Shown here one piece after another: positions 35,087-44,005 of a stretch of DNA of 64,000 nucleotides. A model generated the notes under the pieces. The model did not search any database. It saw nothing but the letters and a program-made list of their open reading frames with translations, and had not been told where the DNA came from. This stretch comes from Dyella acidiphila (GTDB lineage: Bacteria > Pseudomonadota > Gammaproteobacteria > Xanthomonadales > Rhodanobacteraceae), in NCBI RefSeq assembly GCF_014863405.1, contig NZ_JACZZA010000009.1, positions 144,340 to 208,339 on the forward strand, in the 5' to 3' direction. The translations under genes were made by a program, and so were the position numbers. Position 1 is the stretch's first letter; every line of letters starts with the position of its first letter.

Positions 35087-37498
35087 TCAACGGCTGCGGT
35101 AATCCTGGATATCCGGGTGCGGATCGTAGCCGGGCGGCGGGGCGCAGCAAGGCGGCGACAAGCCGATCGCCGCGCGCCCAAGCGCTTTGACGGTAGGTGC
35201 AGCAGACGTGTCCAACGGCGTACCGCCCGCATCGGCGGCAACCTCGAAGCGATACGTCTTGCCGGCCTGCGGGCTGAAGCGGAAGCGATCGCCCACCAGC
35301 GTCTTCAGCAACTTGCCATCGAGCAGCACGCGTGCGCTGCGGCCTTCCCAGGACGTGGCGAACGACAGCGGCGCACCGTTGCCGCCATGAATGACGAAGG
35401 CAGTCAGCTCGCCGCGATTGGCTTCAACGTGCAGCTGCAGCCCATGCGCCAGCGACACATCGCCGGCCAGCGTCCACGTTTTCGGCAGGGCCGGCGCTAC
35501 GCGGATCAACCCATCCGCATCCTGCACGGCGAGCATGTCCGACAGCGCCACGGCGACTACGCCGGCCTGTTCGAGATAAAACTCCGCCGGCGGTCCCGGC
35601 ACCAGCGCCGACATGCCGTTCGGGTAGATCTGATAAAGCTGCACCAGCTGGAAAATGGCCTGTGCCGCCGCATCGCCCAGGCCCAGCCGCACGGCTTGCA
35701 CCGGGTCGTAGCTCCAGGTGGCCTGGTAGACGAACGGACGCTGCGCATACGTACGCCTGGCTACATCGAACAGCGCATCGTCGCGACCGATCAGCGCATA
35801 CGGCCATACTGCTTCGAGCGCGATGTTCTCGCCATTCGCATACGGCGCCGCCGGCCGGTAGCTGGGCGCCAGCACGGCATCGTCGCGGGTGCCGGCATGC
35901 GGCAGCCATTGCCGCTCCTGCGCGGACATTAGCGGCAGCTGCGGCGTGTGCTGCAGCGCGTTCTGCAATTGCGTCGCCAGTGCGCCATCGCGCTTGAGCA
36001 CCGCCACCGCCGCGATGGTGGCCGGATACAGCGTGCGAATGGCGGCGATATCCGTGGCCGGGTCGGTCACGTCCATCTGCGTTTCATGCGCATTCGACGG
36101 TGCGGTATGCAGCAGGCCATCCGCGCCAGGCTTTTGATAAGCGAGCAGGAAGCGCGCCGACTCCGCCATCAACGGGTAATTGGCGCGCAGGAAATCGAGA
36201 TCGCCGGTCTGCAGATACGTGCGCCATACCCATAGGCCGATCTCCGCGCCGGTGCTCAGCGTGCGTGCGTTGGAACTGGCCGACCAGGCCAGGTCGCAAC
36301 TGTGCGTAATGATGGCGAACGGGCGGAAGCGGTCGCTTTCGTATTCAATGCCGTTGCCGTTGAAACGCATGGTTTCGGGCACGCAGATGCCAGGGCGTCC
36401 TTGTGTGTGCAGGCGCGTCCAGCGTTGCAGTGCGGCGAGGTTGTTGCGGTACAGCGCAAACACCGGCCGATTGAGTTCGGGCAGGCCGGCGGCCAGATTG
36501 GCCGCCACCTGCATGCGCAGATTCCAGAACCAGAACGCGGCCGGATCCCAGAGATGATCGTCCTGCGCCGCGGAGAACAAATCGGCGATGCCGCCTTGCG
36601 ACCCCGGTATATCGCCGCCGCCATGCGCCGCGGCAGCAAACAGATACAGCGTGCGCAGCGTTTCGGCGTAGCGCGCCGTGCCGTCCGGCGAATCCGCTTC
36701 GATCACGTTGGCGCGCGACCAGAAGGCGTGCCACCAGCGCGTAGTAATGGAGTGATCCGGCGCCGGCGCGAGTGCGTTGCGCGCAACCTCCAGCGCAGCG
36801 TGGCTGCCGTCGTAGGCGGGTGCGGCAATCACCACCTCCAGCGTGCCGTCGGCAGCGGGCAGGGCGGTAACTTCCACCGTACGTGCATCCACGATCCTGG
36901 CTTGCACCTCACGGCCATCGGTCTGCACCGCGGCCAGCGATCCGAACGGCAGGCCGGACGCACCGGGCTGCTGATCGTCATGCCAGCTTTCCGACAATAC
37001 GGCGATACCGTGCTCGACCTGAGCGACCGGATGGCGCGGCGGCCACAACTGCAAACGAATCGCCTGTGGTGTTTGTGCCGACAGACCGGATAGATGCAGC
37101 ACCACGCGATCCCTGGCCTGGTCGACCCAGGCCAGCAGTGCGATGCCGCCGCCGTGTTCTTCCAGCGTGCCGTCATACAGATCGACGCGCCCGCTGAAAT
37201 ACCGATCGGCCGTCATCTGCGCCAGTCCCGGCAGGCTCACCTGTCCGGGCGAGCGGCGATCGGGCAGGGTGTCGATGCGATTGAGTTGCAGCGTGAGTCC
37301 GTCTTGCGCCCAAAACGCTGCACCGAGCCGGCCATTGCCCAGCCCCATCGCCTGCGTCGGCAGGCTATTGGGTTGTCCGATCGCGATATCCGAACGTGCC
37401 ACGTTCTGCTGCGTGCTCTGGCCGCAGGCTGCCGCAGCGAAGCCTGTGCACGCCAGCAAGGTGATCAACCAGCGTGCTTGCAGGGGGCCGATGCTCAT
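35087..37498 (-). CDS. GH95-like exported glycoside hydrolase (alpha-L-fucosidase type)
   Basis: 803 aa. Export signal with a possible lipobox (LLACTGFAAAACGQ). A beta-sandwich N-terminal region is followed by an (alpha/alpha)6 barrel (about 280-680) with MQVAANLAAGLPELNRPVFA, ISTGAEIGLWVW-like LSTGAEIGLWVW and a C-terminal beta domain. The plan resembles GH95 (fucosidase/galactosidase), but I cannot place the exact acids. The SGNH hydrolase gene ends 60 bases upstream, suggesting joint attack on an acylated polysaccharide. Confidence 0.7.
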   Translation of the reverse strand: MSIGPLQARWLITLLACTGFAAAACGQSTQQNVARSDIAIGQPNSLPTQAMGLGNGRLGAAFWAQDGLTLQLNRIDTLPDRRSPGQVSLPGLAQMTADRYFSGRVDLYDGTLEEHGGGIALLAWVDQARDRVVLHLSGLSAQTPQAIRLQLWPPRHPVAQVEHGIAVLSESWHDDQQPGASGLPFGSLAAVQTDGREVQARIVDARTVEVTALPAADGTLEVVIAAPAYDGSHAALEVARNALAPAPDHSITTRWWHAFWSRANVIEADSPDGTARYAETLRTLYLFAAAAHGGGDIPGSQGGIADLFSAAQDDHLWDPAAFWFWNLRMQVAANLAAGLPELNRPVFALYRNNLAALQRWTRLHTQGRPGICVPETMRFNGNGIEYESDRFRPFAIITHSCDLAWSASSNARTLSTGAEIGLWVWRTYLQTGDLDFLRANYPLMAESARFLLAYQKPGADGLLHTAPSNAHETQMDVTDPATDIAAIRTLYPATIAAVAVLKRDGALATQLQNALQHTPQLPLMSAQERQWLPHAGTRDDAVLAPSYRPAAPYANGENIALEAVWPYALIGRDDALFDVARRTYAQRPFVYQATWSYDPVQAVRLGLGDAAAQAIFQLVQLYQIYPNGMSALVPGPPAEFYLEQAGVVAVALSDMLAVQDADGLIRVAPALPKTWTLAGDVSLAHGLQLHVEANRGELTAFVIHGGNGAPLSFATSWEGRSARVLLDGKLLKTLVGDRFRFSPQAGKTYRFEVAADAGGTPLDTSAAPTVKALGRAAIGLSPPCCAPPPGYDPHPDIQDYRSR

Positions 37499-37558
37499 CG
37501 TGGTTCGCTCGCAGAGAGAAGGCCCGGCCGTCATCCGCCGCGGGCAAGGCGAACGATG

Positions 37559-38932
37559 CTAATGACAAGGCTGTGCTGGCGTCACGTGCCGGTGGAATAA
37601 GACGTTGTAGGCCTCGGTGCCCATCGCCGCATAACCGCGATCATTCGGGTGCAGGCCCTGGTCGCCGGCACACACCGTGGCCATGCCTTCGGCGGCTGGC
37701 TGATCCTTGGCTTGCGGCAATACGGTGTACTGCCCCTTGGTCACCTCGGCGAAATCCACCAGTCCATCGAAATCGGCCCGGTGCGTGTGCATCCATTGAT
37801 TGAGCTGTTCGCGCGTGGCGACGCGTCGGGGCGAATACCAGCCGTTCTGGCCGGCGAACGGTGTGACCGTGCCCAGCCAGATCTTCAAGCCATGCTGATG
37901 CGCCACATCGACCAGTTCGCGGAAGGCGGCGATCAGGTCTACCGCGGTGGCGCCGGTGGTTTGTACGGCCGCATCCGGCCCGCGGTTAAGATCGTTGGCA
38001 GTGAACAGCACCACCACGTCAGTGACGCCGGGACGATCGATCACATCCCGGTAATAGCGCTTCAGGCCCGCCACACCGGCTGCCGGACTCCCCAACTGAT
38101 CGGCGGTCAGCTCGTCCGCACTGATGCCGGCATTGCCTACCGCCGCGCCAGCGTTGCCCGGTGCATTGGCCAGCGTGGCCAGCACCGCCGGCCACGGATA
38201 TTGCGGACCAGTAGACAGCGCGCCATCGGTAATCGAATCGCCCAGCGCAATGATGCTGCGCGTATGCGCCGGCACCATCGCCTCCACGCCGGTGAGCAAG
38301 TAAATATGGTTATCGTCGCTCAGCGGAGTCAGGCCATGCACCGCCTGCTTGCCGTCGAAACTGGCTGCGGCCAGCTGATTGCCGCTGACGGCAAACGACG
38401 TGGGGCCGTGTTGTTCGGGATGGAAATCGGCCAGCTCCGTGTCGTCCTTGAAATAGGTCGTCACCGCCAGCCGCGCCAAGGCAGGCACCTTCATCGCTAC
38501 CGGATCGGAGACCAACTCGCCGCCGGCCGGAATCACGCCGCTGGCGTTGCCGCCAAAGGTCACCGCACGATCGCTGCCGGCGACCACGCCCGAAACGCCA
38601 TCGCCCAGGCCGACGTGCGCCGCGTCGATCACCAGCGGCTTGCGCCCGAACACATTGGAAAAGCGCAGTCGCAGCTGCGGCGTGCCGATGCTGATGCGCA
38701 CGTATTGGCGCAAGGTGAAGTTGGCCAGCGTGGGAATCTCCTGTACGGGATCGCCGGCCGCCGTGCGCACGAGCTGCCGGCTGGCATCGGTCTTGTCGCT
38801 GACCTGCGCAGTCATCGCCTGCTCCCAGGTAGTCGCCCAGTGCGCCTGCCTATTCGCGGGGGCTGCCGCATGGGCGATGACCGGCAGCAGCACTGCCAGC
38901 AGTAGGGCGGGAAGGCGGTGCTTGCTGCTCAT
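37559..38932 (-). CDS. Exported SGNH/GDSL-family esterase
   Basis: 457 aa with signal peptide (LPALLLAVLLPVIAHA). Block I Ser in IIALGDSITDG, block II GNAGISADEL, block III FTANDLNRG, and His in GLHPNDRGY. An N-terminal beta domain of about 200 residues precedes the catalytic part. Likely removes acetyl or other acyl groups from polysaccharide; first gene of the pair with the GH95-like enzyme. Confidence 0.88.
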   Translation of the reverse strand: MSSKHRLPALLLAVLLPVIAHAAAPANRQAHWATTWEQAMTAQVSDKTDASRQLVRTAAGDPVQEIPTLANFTLRQYVRISIGTPQLRLRFSNVFGRKPLVIDAAHVGLGDGVSGVVAGSDRAVTFGGNASGVIPAGGELVSDPVAMKVPALARLAVTTYFKDDTELADFHPEQHGPTSFAVSGNQLAAASFDGKQAVHGLTPLSDDNHIYLLTGVEAMVPAHTRSIIALGDSITDGALSTGPQYPWPAVLATLANAPGNAGAAVGNAGISADELTADQLGSPAAGVAGLKRYYRDVIDRPGVTDVVVLFTANDLNRGPDAAVQTTGATAVDLIAAFRELVDVAHQHGLKIWLGTVTPFAGQNGWYSPRRVATREQLNQWMHTHRADFDGLVDFAEVTKGQYTVLPQAKDQPAAEGMATVCAGDQGLHPNDRGYAAMGTEAYNVLFHRHVTPAQPCH

Positions 38933-39303
38933 GGAATCGTGTCCTGGAATGGTCGCGCCGATCATCATGGAAGACGATCGGCGATCATTCCGTCAACAGC
39001 ATGTGCCGTTGCGCGAACTAAAGCTGGCCATACGCTCGCGTTTTCGCCTGCTTTTGCTCGTCATCCCAGCGGAAGCTGGGATCCAGTGCCTTCGATGCAC
39101 ACAGACACTGGATCCCAGCTTCCGCTGGGATGACGAAGCGGCTTTTGGAGAGATCTCGATCGATCGGTGCATTGCGCTAAGGCAGACAACCTGCGCAAGC
39201 ACTTGTATCCCCGCCTGGCTGAGCACACGCTAGCCCGTTATCCAGGTAGCCGCGCGCTGCAGCGGTGGCAGCAGCCTGGTCCCGCACGTTTCCACGGAGG
39301 CCG
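38933..39303. other. Intergenic region with REP palindrome
   Basis: About 370 bases between the divergent SGNH and SnoaL genes. Besides the palindrome at 39059-39135 I see no gene. The promoter of the leftward pair should lie near 38950-39040. Confidence 0.5.
39059..39135. repeat. REP-type palindromic element, 30-bp arms
   Basis: Perfect 30-bp inverted repeat (39059-39088 and 39106-39135, beginning CGTCATCCCAGCGGAAGC) with a 17-base loop. Starts CGTCATCCC like the 29.1-kb element, but with a different inner core. Confidence 0.9.
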
Positions 39304-39693
39304 ATGATGGAAACCCACGCTATCCGCGAGGCCATTGACCGGCATTGGGCCGCGTCTGCGGCGGGCAATCAACACGCCGAGCATGAGATCTACCACGACG
39401 ATGCCGTCTGCGAATATCCGCAGTCCGGCGAAATCATCCGCGGGCGTCACAACCTGCAGGCGCTGCGCAGCCACCACCCCGGCAAGCCGGCGGGCTTCGC
39501 GATCCGGCGCATCGTCGGGGATGGCAATCTGTGGGTGACTGAATACACGATCCAGTACGGCGACAAATCCGCCTACACCGTAAGCATCATGCAGTTCCGC
39601 GACGGCAAGGTGTCGCATGAAACGCAATACTTCGCCGACCCCTTCGCTGCGCCGGCCTGGCGCGCCCAGTGGGTCGAGCCGGCGCATCCATGA
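39304..39693 (+). CDS. SnoaL-like nuclear-transport-factor-2 fold protein
   Basis: 129 aa. METHAIREAIDRHWAASAAG, then IYHDDAVCEYPQSGEIIRGR and YTVSIMQFRDGKVSHETQYF, the cone-shaped NTF2 fold of SnoaL-type isomerases/hydrolases. GGAGG precedes the ATG. Its stop overlaps the start of the next gene (ATGA), so the two are translated together. Confidence 0.82.
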   Translation: MMETHAIREAIDRHWAASAAGNQHAEHEIYHDDAVCEYPQSGEIIRGRHNLQALRSHHPGKPAGFAIRRIVGDGNLWVTEYTIQYGDKSAYTVSIMQFRDGKVSHETQYFADPFAAPAWRAQWVEPAHP

Positions 39694-40685
39694 TGGCTGC
39701 CGGCCGCATGATGCTTATGGCTGCATGCGCAGTGCTGGGCATGCACGCTGCTGCGGTTACGGCCGGCGATGGCCGCAATGCAACGCTCCACCAAGGTGAT
39801 GCCATGACCATGACCTATCGCACGATCTCTGTTCAGGGGCTCCATATCTTTTATCGCGAGGCCGGCCGTGCCGATGCACCGGTCGTGCTGTTGCTGCACG
39901 GGTTTCCCTCGTCGTCGCGCATGTACGACCGCCTGATGCCCGAGTTGGCTGCGCACTATCACGTGATCGCACCGGACTACCCCGGCTTCGGCCATTCCGA
40001 TGCCCCTTCGCCCGATCACTTCGCCTATACCTTCGATCACCTTGCCGACGTGATGGATGCGTTTGCGCAGCAATTGGGCCTGCAGCACTACGTTTTGTTC
40101 GTGCAGGATTACGGCGGCCCGGTTGGTTTCCGGCTTGCGCTGGCGCATCCCGAGCGCATCCAGGGCATCGTCGTGCAGAACGCGGTGGCGCACGAAGAAG
40201 GACTGGGGCCGCTGTGGCTTACCCGTCGGCAGTACTGGGCCGATCGCAGCGCCTACGCCGACAAGCTGCGCGCCAACCTGATCTCGTTCGATGCGGCCAA
40301 GCAGCGCCATGTCGGCACCGATCCGCACCCCGAGCGCTACGATCCGGATCTGTGGACGGATGAATCGGCTTTTCTCAGCCGTCCCGGCGAAGACCGCATC
40401 CAGGAAGATCTGTTCTACGACTACCGCACCAACGTGGCCTCGTATCCGGCCTGGCAAGCTTATCTGCGCGCGCATCGGCCGCCGCTGCTGGTGATCTGGG
40501 GCAAATACGATCCGTCGTTTACCGTGGCCGGTGCGTGGGCCTATCAGCGCGATGTACCGGCTGCGCAGGTGCATATCCTGGACGCCGGCCATTTCGCCAT
40601 GGACACCATGAATCCCGAAGTGGCGGCGCTGACGCGGCAGTTTCTGGATGGCCTGCATCTGCCAGCGGACAAGCCGTCGCACTGA
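39690..40685 (+). CDS. Alpha/beta-hydrolase, epoxide hydrolase/haloalkane dehalogenase type, exported
   Basis: 331 aa. A signal-like N terminus (RMMLMAACAVLGMHAAAVTA) precedes the fold: oxyanion HGFPSSS, nucleophile Asp in LFVQDYGGPVGF, acid in WGKYDPSF and His in LDAGHFAMD. An Asp nucleophile (not Ser) marks the dehalogenase/epoxide hydrolase branch. It starts inside the SnoaL stop (ATGA overlap, 39690-39693). MTMTYRT at 39804 could be a shorter start for a cytosolic form. Confidence 0.85.
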   Translation: MMAAGRMMLMAACAVLGMHAAAVTAGDGRNATLHQGDAMTMTYRTISVQGLHIFYREAGRADAPVVLLLHGFPSSSRMYDRLMPELAAHYHVIAPDYPGFGHSDAPSPDHFAYTFDHLADVMDAFAQQLGLQHYVLFVQDYGGPVGFRLALAHPERIQGIVVQNAVAHEEGLGPLWLTRRQYWADRSAYADKLRANLISFDAAKQRHVGTDPHPERYDPDLWTDESAFLSRPGEDRIQEDLFYDYRTNVASYPAWQAYLRAHRPPLLVIWGKYDPSFTVAGAWAYQRDVPAAQVHILDAGHFAMDTMNPEVAALTRQFLDGLHLPADKPSH

Positions 40686-40709
40686 CGATGCGCGCCGCGC
40701 CGCAGCTCG

Positions 40710-41933
40710 CTACGGCAGCGGGTGCATGCGTTCGGCGCCCATCGCATGCGCCATGGCGGCAAAGCCTTCCTGCATGGCAGTAGGGCGCCAGTCGCTGCGC
40801 CGGGTCATCACGATGCGCCGGCGCAGCACGCCGCCTTCGATCGGTATTTCGGCCAGTGCACCGGCCTGGCGCTCGAACAGGAACTGATCCAGCGACATCA
40901 GCGTCAGCCATTCGCCTTTGAGCATCAGTCCGCGCGTGACCAGCACCGAGCCGCATTCGATCCGCGGCGTCGGCGGTTCGACACCGTGCGTGCGGAACAG
41001 CGTCTCCCAATTGCGCCGCATCGGCACGCCCAGCGCCGGCACCGCCCAGGGATAGGCGAGCAAGTCTTGGATAGTGGCGGTGCCCTTGCGCCGCAGCGGA
41101 TGTGCACTGTTGCCGACGATAAACAGTTCGTCGTCGAACAGATGTTCCTGCTCCACGTCATTGGCCGGCGCCGGCTCGCGCAGGGCACCGCCGATCACCA
41201 GGTCGATATCGCCATGGCGCAGCGCCATCAGCAACTCGCCATACGGCGCTTCGCGTACTTCCACTGAAGCGGCCGGATGCGCTCCCGCGAAACGTGCCAG
41301 CAGATCGGGCAGAAACAGCGGACGCGCCATCGGCAGCGTGCCGATGCTGATGCGTCCGCCGCCGTGCTTGCCGGCGGCGATTTCATCCAGCCCGGTGCGC
41401 AACTCGGCCAGCATCAGGCGCACGAAGCGCACGAAGCGGCTGGCCAGATCGGTAGGGCGTACCGCGCGTCCGGCGCGCACCAGCAACTCCGCGCCCAGCG
41501 CATCCTGCAATTCCTGCACGGCGCGATACACCGCCGGCTGCGACAGGCCGATCTGCTCGGCCGCCACGGCGTAACTGCTGCAGTGTTCAACGGCGACCAG
41601 CGCGCGCAACTGCACCATGCTGACGCGCCGCTCGATCTGCGCCAGCGGCGCCAATCGTGCCGAGCGGCGCACCAGGCGCACCGCCTGGGTGAGATAACGC
41701 AATGCACGCTCCACGCGAATGATCCACGCCTGTCCGCTCACGGTCGGATGCACGCCCACGGCCTGGCGTTCGAACAGGCGAATATCGAGCAGCCGTTCGA
41801 GCTTGCCGATCGCTTGCGCCAGCGCCGGCTGCGACAGGCTGACCTGTTCGGCCGCGGCACTCATGCTGCCGGCGCGCGCGATCACGCTGAGCGCAGCCAG
41901 GTGGCGAAGGTTCAGGGCATAAATCGAGTCCAT
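40710..41933 (-). CDS. LysR-type regulator with two N-terminal HTH domains
   Basis: 407 aa, about 100 longer than a normal LysR. HTH1 (about 8-66): LRHLAALSVIARAGSMSAAA with SLSQPALAQAIGKLERLLDI. HTH2 (about 105-163): VQLRALVAVEHCSSYAVAAE with GLSQPAVYRAVQELQDALGA. Then a normal effector domain (about 195-400). Divergent from the aromatic-acid cluster and so its likely regulator. The ATG at 41933 is used; the TTG two codons earlier is less likely. Confidence 0.9.
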   Translation of the reverse strand: MDSIYALNLRHLAALSVIARAGSMSAAAEQVSLSQPALAQAIGKLERLLDIRLFERQAVGVHPTVSGQAWIIRVERALRYLTQAVRLVRRSARLAPLAQIERRVSMVQLRALVAVEHCSSYAVAAEQIGLSQPAVYRAVQELQDALGAELLVRAGRAVRPTDLASRFVRFVRLMLAELRTGLDEIAAGKHGGGRISIGTLPMARPLFLPDLLARFAGAHPAASVEVREAPYGELLMALRHGDIDLVIGGALREPAPANDVEQEHLFDDELFIVGNSAHPLRRKGTATIQDLLAYPWAVPALGVPMRRNWETLFRTHGVEPPTPRIECGSVLVTRGLMLKGEWLTLMSLDQFLFERQAGALAEIPIEGGVLRRRIVMTRRSDWRPTAMQEGFAAMAHAMGAERMHPLP

Positions 41934-42188
41934 ACACAATCAATAGTATTTGCTTATAGGCCGACAATAAAACGAATTTGGCTGCACCGCAGTTTTCGCG
42001 CAGATTTCACTGCGAAACGCGAGGGGATAAAACCCCTGGTGACAGTCGATACCAAACTCGAAAGCCGCTGAGGCGCTTTTCTTGGCGCAATGCAGCATCG
42101 AAGTGACCGGTCTTGCCGCCTTCATCCAGCGGCCGGCTGTTGCAACGCAAGAGAAAACATCCCAGCCCACCATCTACTGATCGTTCTT

Positions 42189-43046
42189 ATGCACATCATC
42201 GATTCCCATCTGCACGCCATTGCCGCCGACACCGCCAAGTACCCGAAGAATCCAATCGGCGGTCATCAGTCGGAGTGGTCGCAGCAACGGCCGGTCGATG
42301 CCGAGGGCGTGATCAAGGCGCTCGATGCCGCCGGTATCGCCAAGGCGGTGGTGGTGCAGGCATCGACCGTGTACGGGCACGACAACCGCTATGTGGCCGA
42401 TACGGTGCGCGCCTATCCACAACGCCTGGCCGGCGTGTATTCCATCGACGCGCTGGCGCCGGATGCGGTGGAGCGCATCGAGCATTGGGAGGCGCAGGGC
42501 CTGCATGGCTTTCGCCTGTTCACCACCGGCACCACCATGCCCGGGCAATCGGACTGGCTCGGCCATCGCGATTCTTATCCGGCCTGGGCACATGCCGAAA
42601 AGCGCGGCATTCCGGTCTGCCTGCAGATGACCATGCAGGGCCTGCCCACGCTACGCACCTTGCTCGAACATTTTCCCAACGTGCGTGTGTTGCTCGATCA
42701 TTGCGCCCGTCCGGAGCTGGACGACGGCGCACCCTACAAGGCGGCGCAAGCGCTGTTCGACATGGCCATGTTCGATGGCGTGCATCTGAAGCTGACCAAT
42801 CGCACGCTGGCCGCAGCCGCGCAGGGCCGCTCCAAGCCGGCGGCATTTCTGGAGCAGCTGGTGCTTACCTTCGGGGCCGAACGCATCGCCTGGGGCTCCA
42901 ATTTCCCGGCGGCCGAGGGCTCGCTGCAGACCCTGGCCGCGACCGCGCGCGAGGTGCTGTCGAGCCTGCCCGAAAGCGAGCAGGCGATGATCTTCGGCGG
43001 CACCGTGGCACGGATTTATCCGGCGCTGGCGGGAGCGGCGGCATGA
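42189..43046 (+). CDS. Amidohydrolase-2 family hydrolase (LigI-like lactonase candidate)
   Basis: 285 aa TIM-barrel. Starts MHIIDSHLHA (HxH metal motif), with QMTMQGLPTLR, a His in VLLDHCARPELDD and WGSNFPAAEG near the end. The family includes PDC lactonase LigI and sugar lactonases. Neighbouring LigJ and LigK homologues suggest a lactone or ring-fission product substrate. The next gene overlaps by ATGA. Exact substrate unsettled. Confidence 0.72.
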   Translation: MHIIDSHLHAIAADTAKYPKNPIGGHQSEWSQQRPVDAEGVIKALDAAGIAKAVVVQASTVYGHDNRYVADTVRAYPQRLAGVYSIDALAPDAVERIEHWEAQGLHGFRLFTTGTTMPGQSDWLGHRDSYPAWAHAEKRGIPVCLQMTMQGLPTLRTLLEHFPNVRVLLDHCARPELDDGAPYKAAQALFDMAMFDGVHLKLTNRTLAAAAQGRSKPAAFLEQLVLTFGAERIAWGSNFPAAEGSLQTLAATAREVLSSLPESEQAMIFGGTVARIYPALAGAAA

Positions 43047-43942
43047 GCCAGCCGGTCCATCTGCGCAGCGTATTGAAGACCAGCACCTTGAGTGCGCCGC
43101 TGAAAGACGGCACGCTCAAAAGCGACCAAGTGACGCTCGATTTCACCGAGATCCATCCCATCCACAAAGCGTTTGCGCCGATGGTGCGCGAGGCGAAATT
43201 CGATCTGTCGGAACTGGCGATCGTCACCGCCCTGCAGGCAATCGCCTTTAAGCGCCCGGTCGTGCTGCTGCCGGTGGTGGTCGCCTCGCGCTACCAGCGC
43301 GGCTGCCTGGTGGCGTATCGCCCGCATGGCGAAGTAAAGCCCGAACACCTGCGCGGCAAGCGCGTTGGCGTGCGTTCCTACACGCAGACCACCGGCATGT
43401 GGGTGCGCGCGCATCTGGTCGAGGATTATGGCGTGGCCACCAGCGCGATCCGCTGGGTCACCCACGATCCGGCCCACGTGGAGCAATACCGGGATCCGCC
43501 GTTCGTTGAACATCCCGCGCAAGGCAAAAGCCTGCTCGACCTGCTGCACGATGGCGACGTCGACGCGGCGATTTTTGGCAACGACCTGCCCGAGGACGAT
43601 GACTACGTGCCGGTGATCGCCGACGCGGCCGTCAGGGATACGGCATGGGCGCACCAGCATGGCTTCGTGCCGATCAACCATGTGGTGGCGGTCAGCAGCG
43701 ATATCTGCCTGCGCCAGCCGGCCGCCGTGCGCGCCGCCTATGCGCTGCTGGCGCAGGCCGAAAGCCGGCAGTCGGCGACGCCGGACGCGCCGCGCAAGAC
43801 CTTGTCCGGCTTCGATGCCTTGCGCGCACCGCTGGCGTGGATCATCGATGCCTGCCTGGAGCAGGCGCTGCTGCCGCGCCGGCTCAGTCTCGACGAAGTG
43901 CTGGGGCCCGCGCATGCTTTGCTGGAAGGCAGTGCGGCATGA
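43043..43942 (+). CDS. 4,5-dihydroxyphthalate-decarboxylase-like (periplasmic-binding fold)
   Basis: 299 aa, no signal peptide. Pattern FTEIHPIHKAFAPMVREAKFDLSELAIVTALQA and GKRVGVRSYTQTTGMWVRAHLVEDYGV matches the family of dihydroxyphthalate decarboxylases, which share the binding-protein fold. Overlaps the upstream gene by four bases (43043-43046). Probably decarboxylates an aromatic acid entering the pathway; a true binding role is possible. Confidence 0.68.
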   Translation: MSQPVHLRSVLKTSTLSAPLKDGTLKSDQVTLDFTEIHPIHKAFAPMVREAKFDLSELAIVTALQAIAFKRPVVLLPVVVASRYQRGCLVAYRPHGEVKPEHLRGKRVGVRSYTQTTGMWVRAHLVEDYGVATSAIRWVTHDPAHVEQYRDPPFVEHPAQGKSLLDLLHDGDVDAAIFGNDLPEDDDYVPVIADAAVRDTAWAHQHGFVPINHVVAVSSDICLRQPAAVRAAYALLAQAESRQSATPDAPRKTLSGFDALRAPLAWIIDACLEQALLPRRLSLDEVLGPAHALLEGSAA

Positions 43943-44005
43943 TCTGGCCGATCGCCCCGGTGCATGCCGCGTTGACGCGGCATCTGCCATGAGTTCCGTT
44001 CCACC

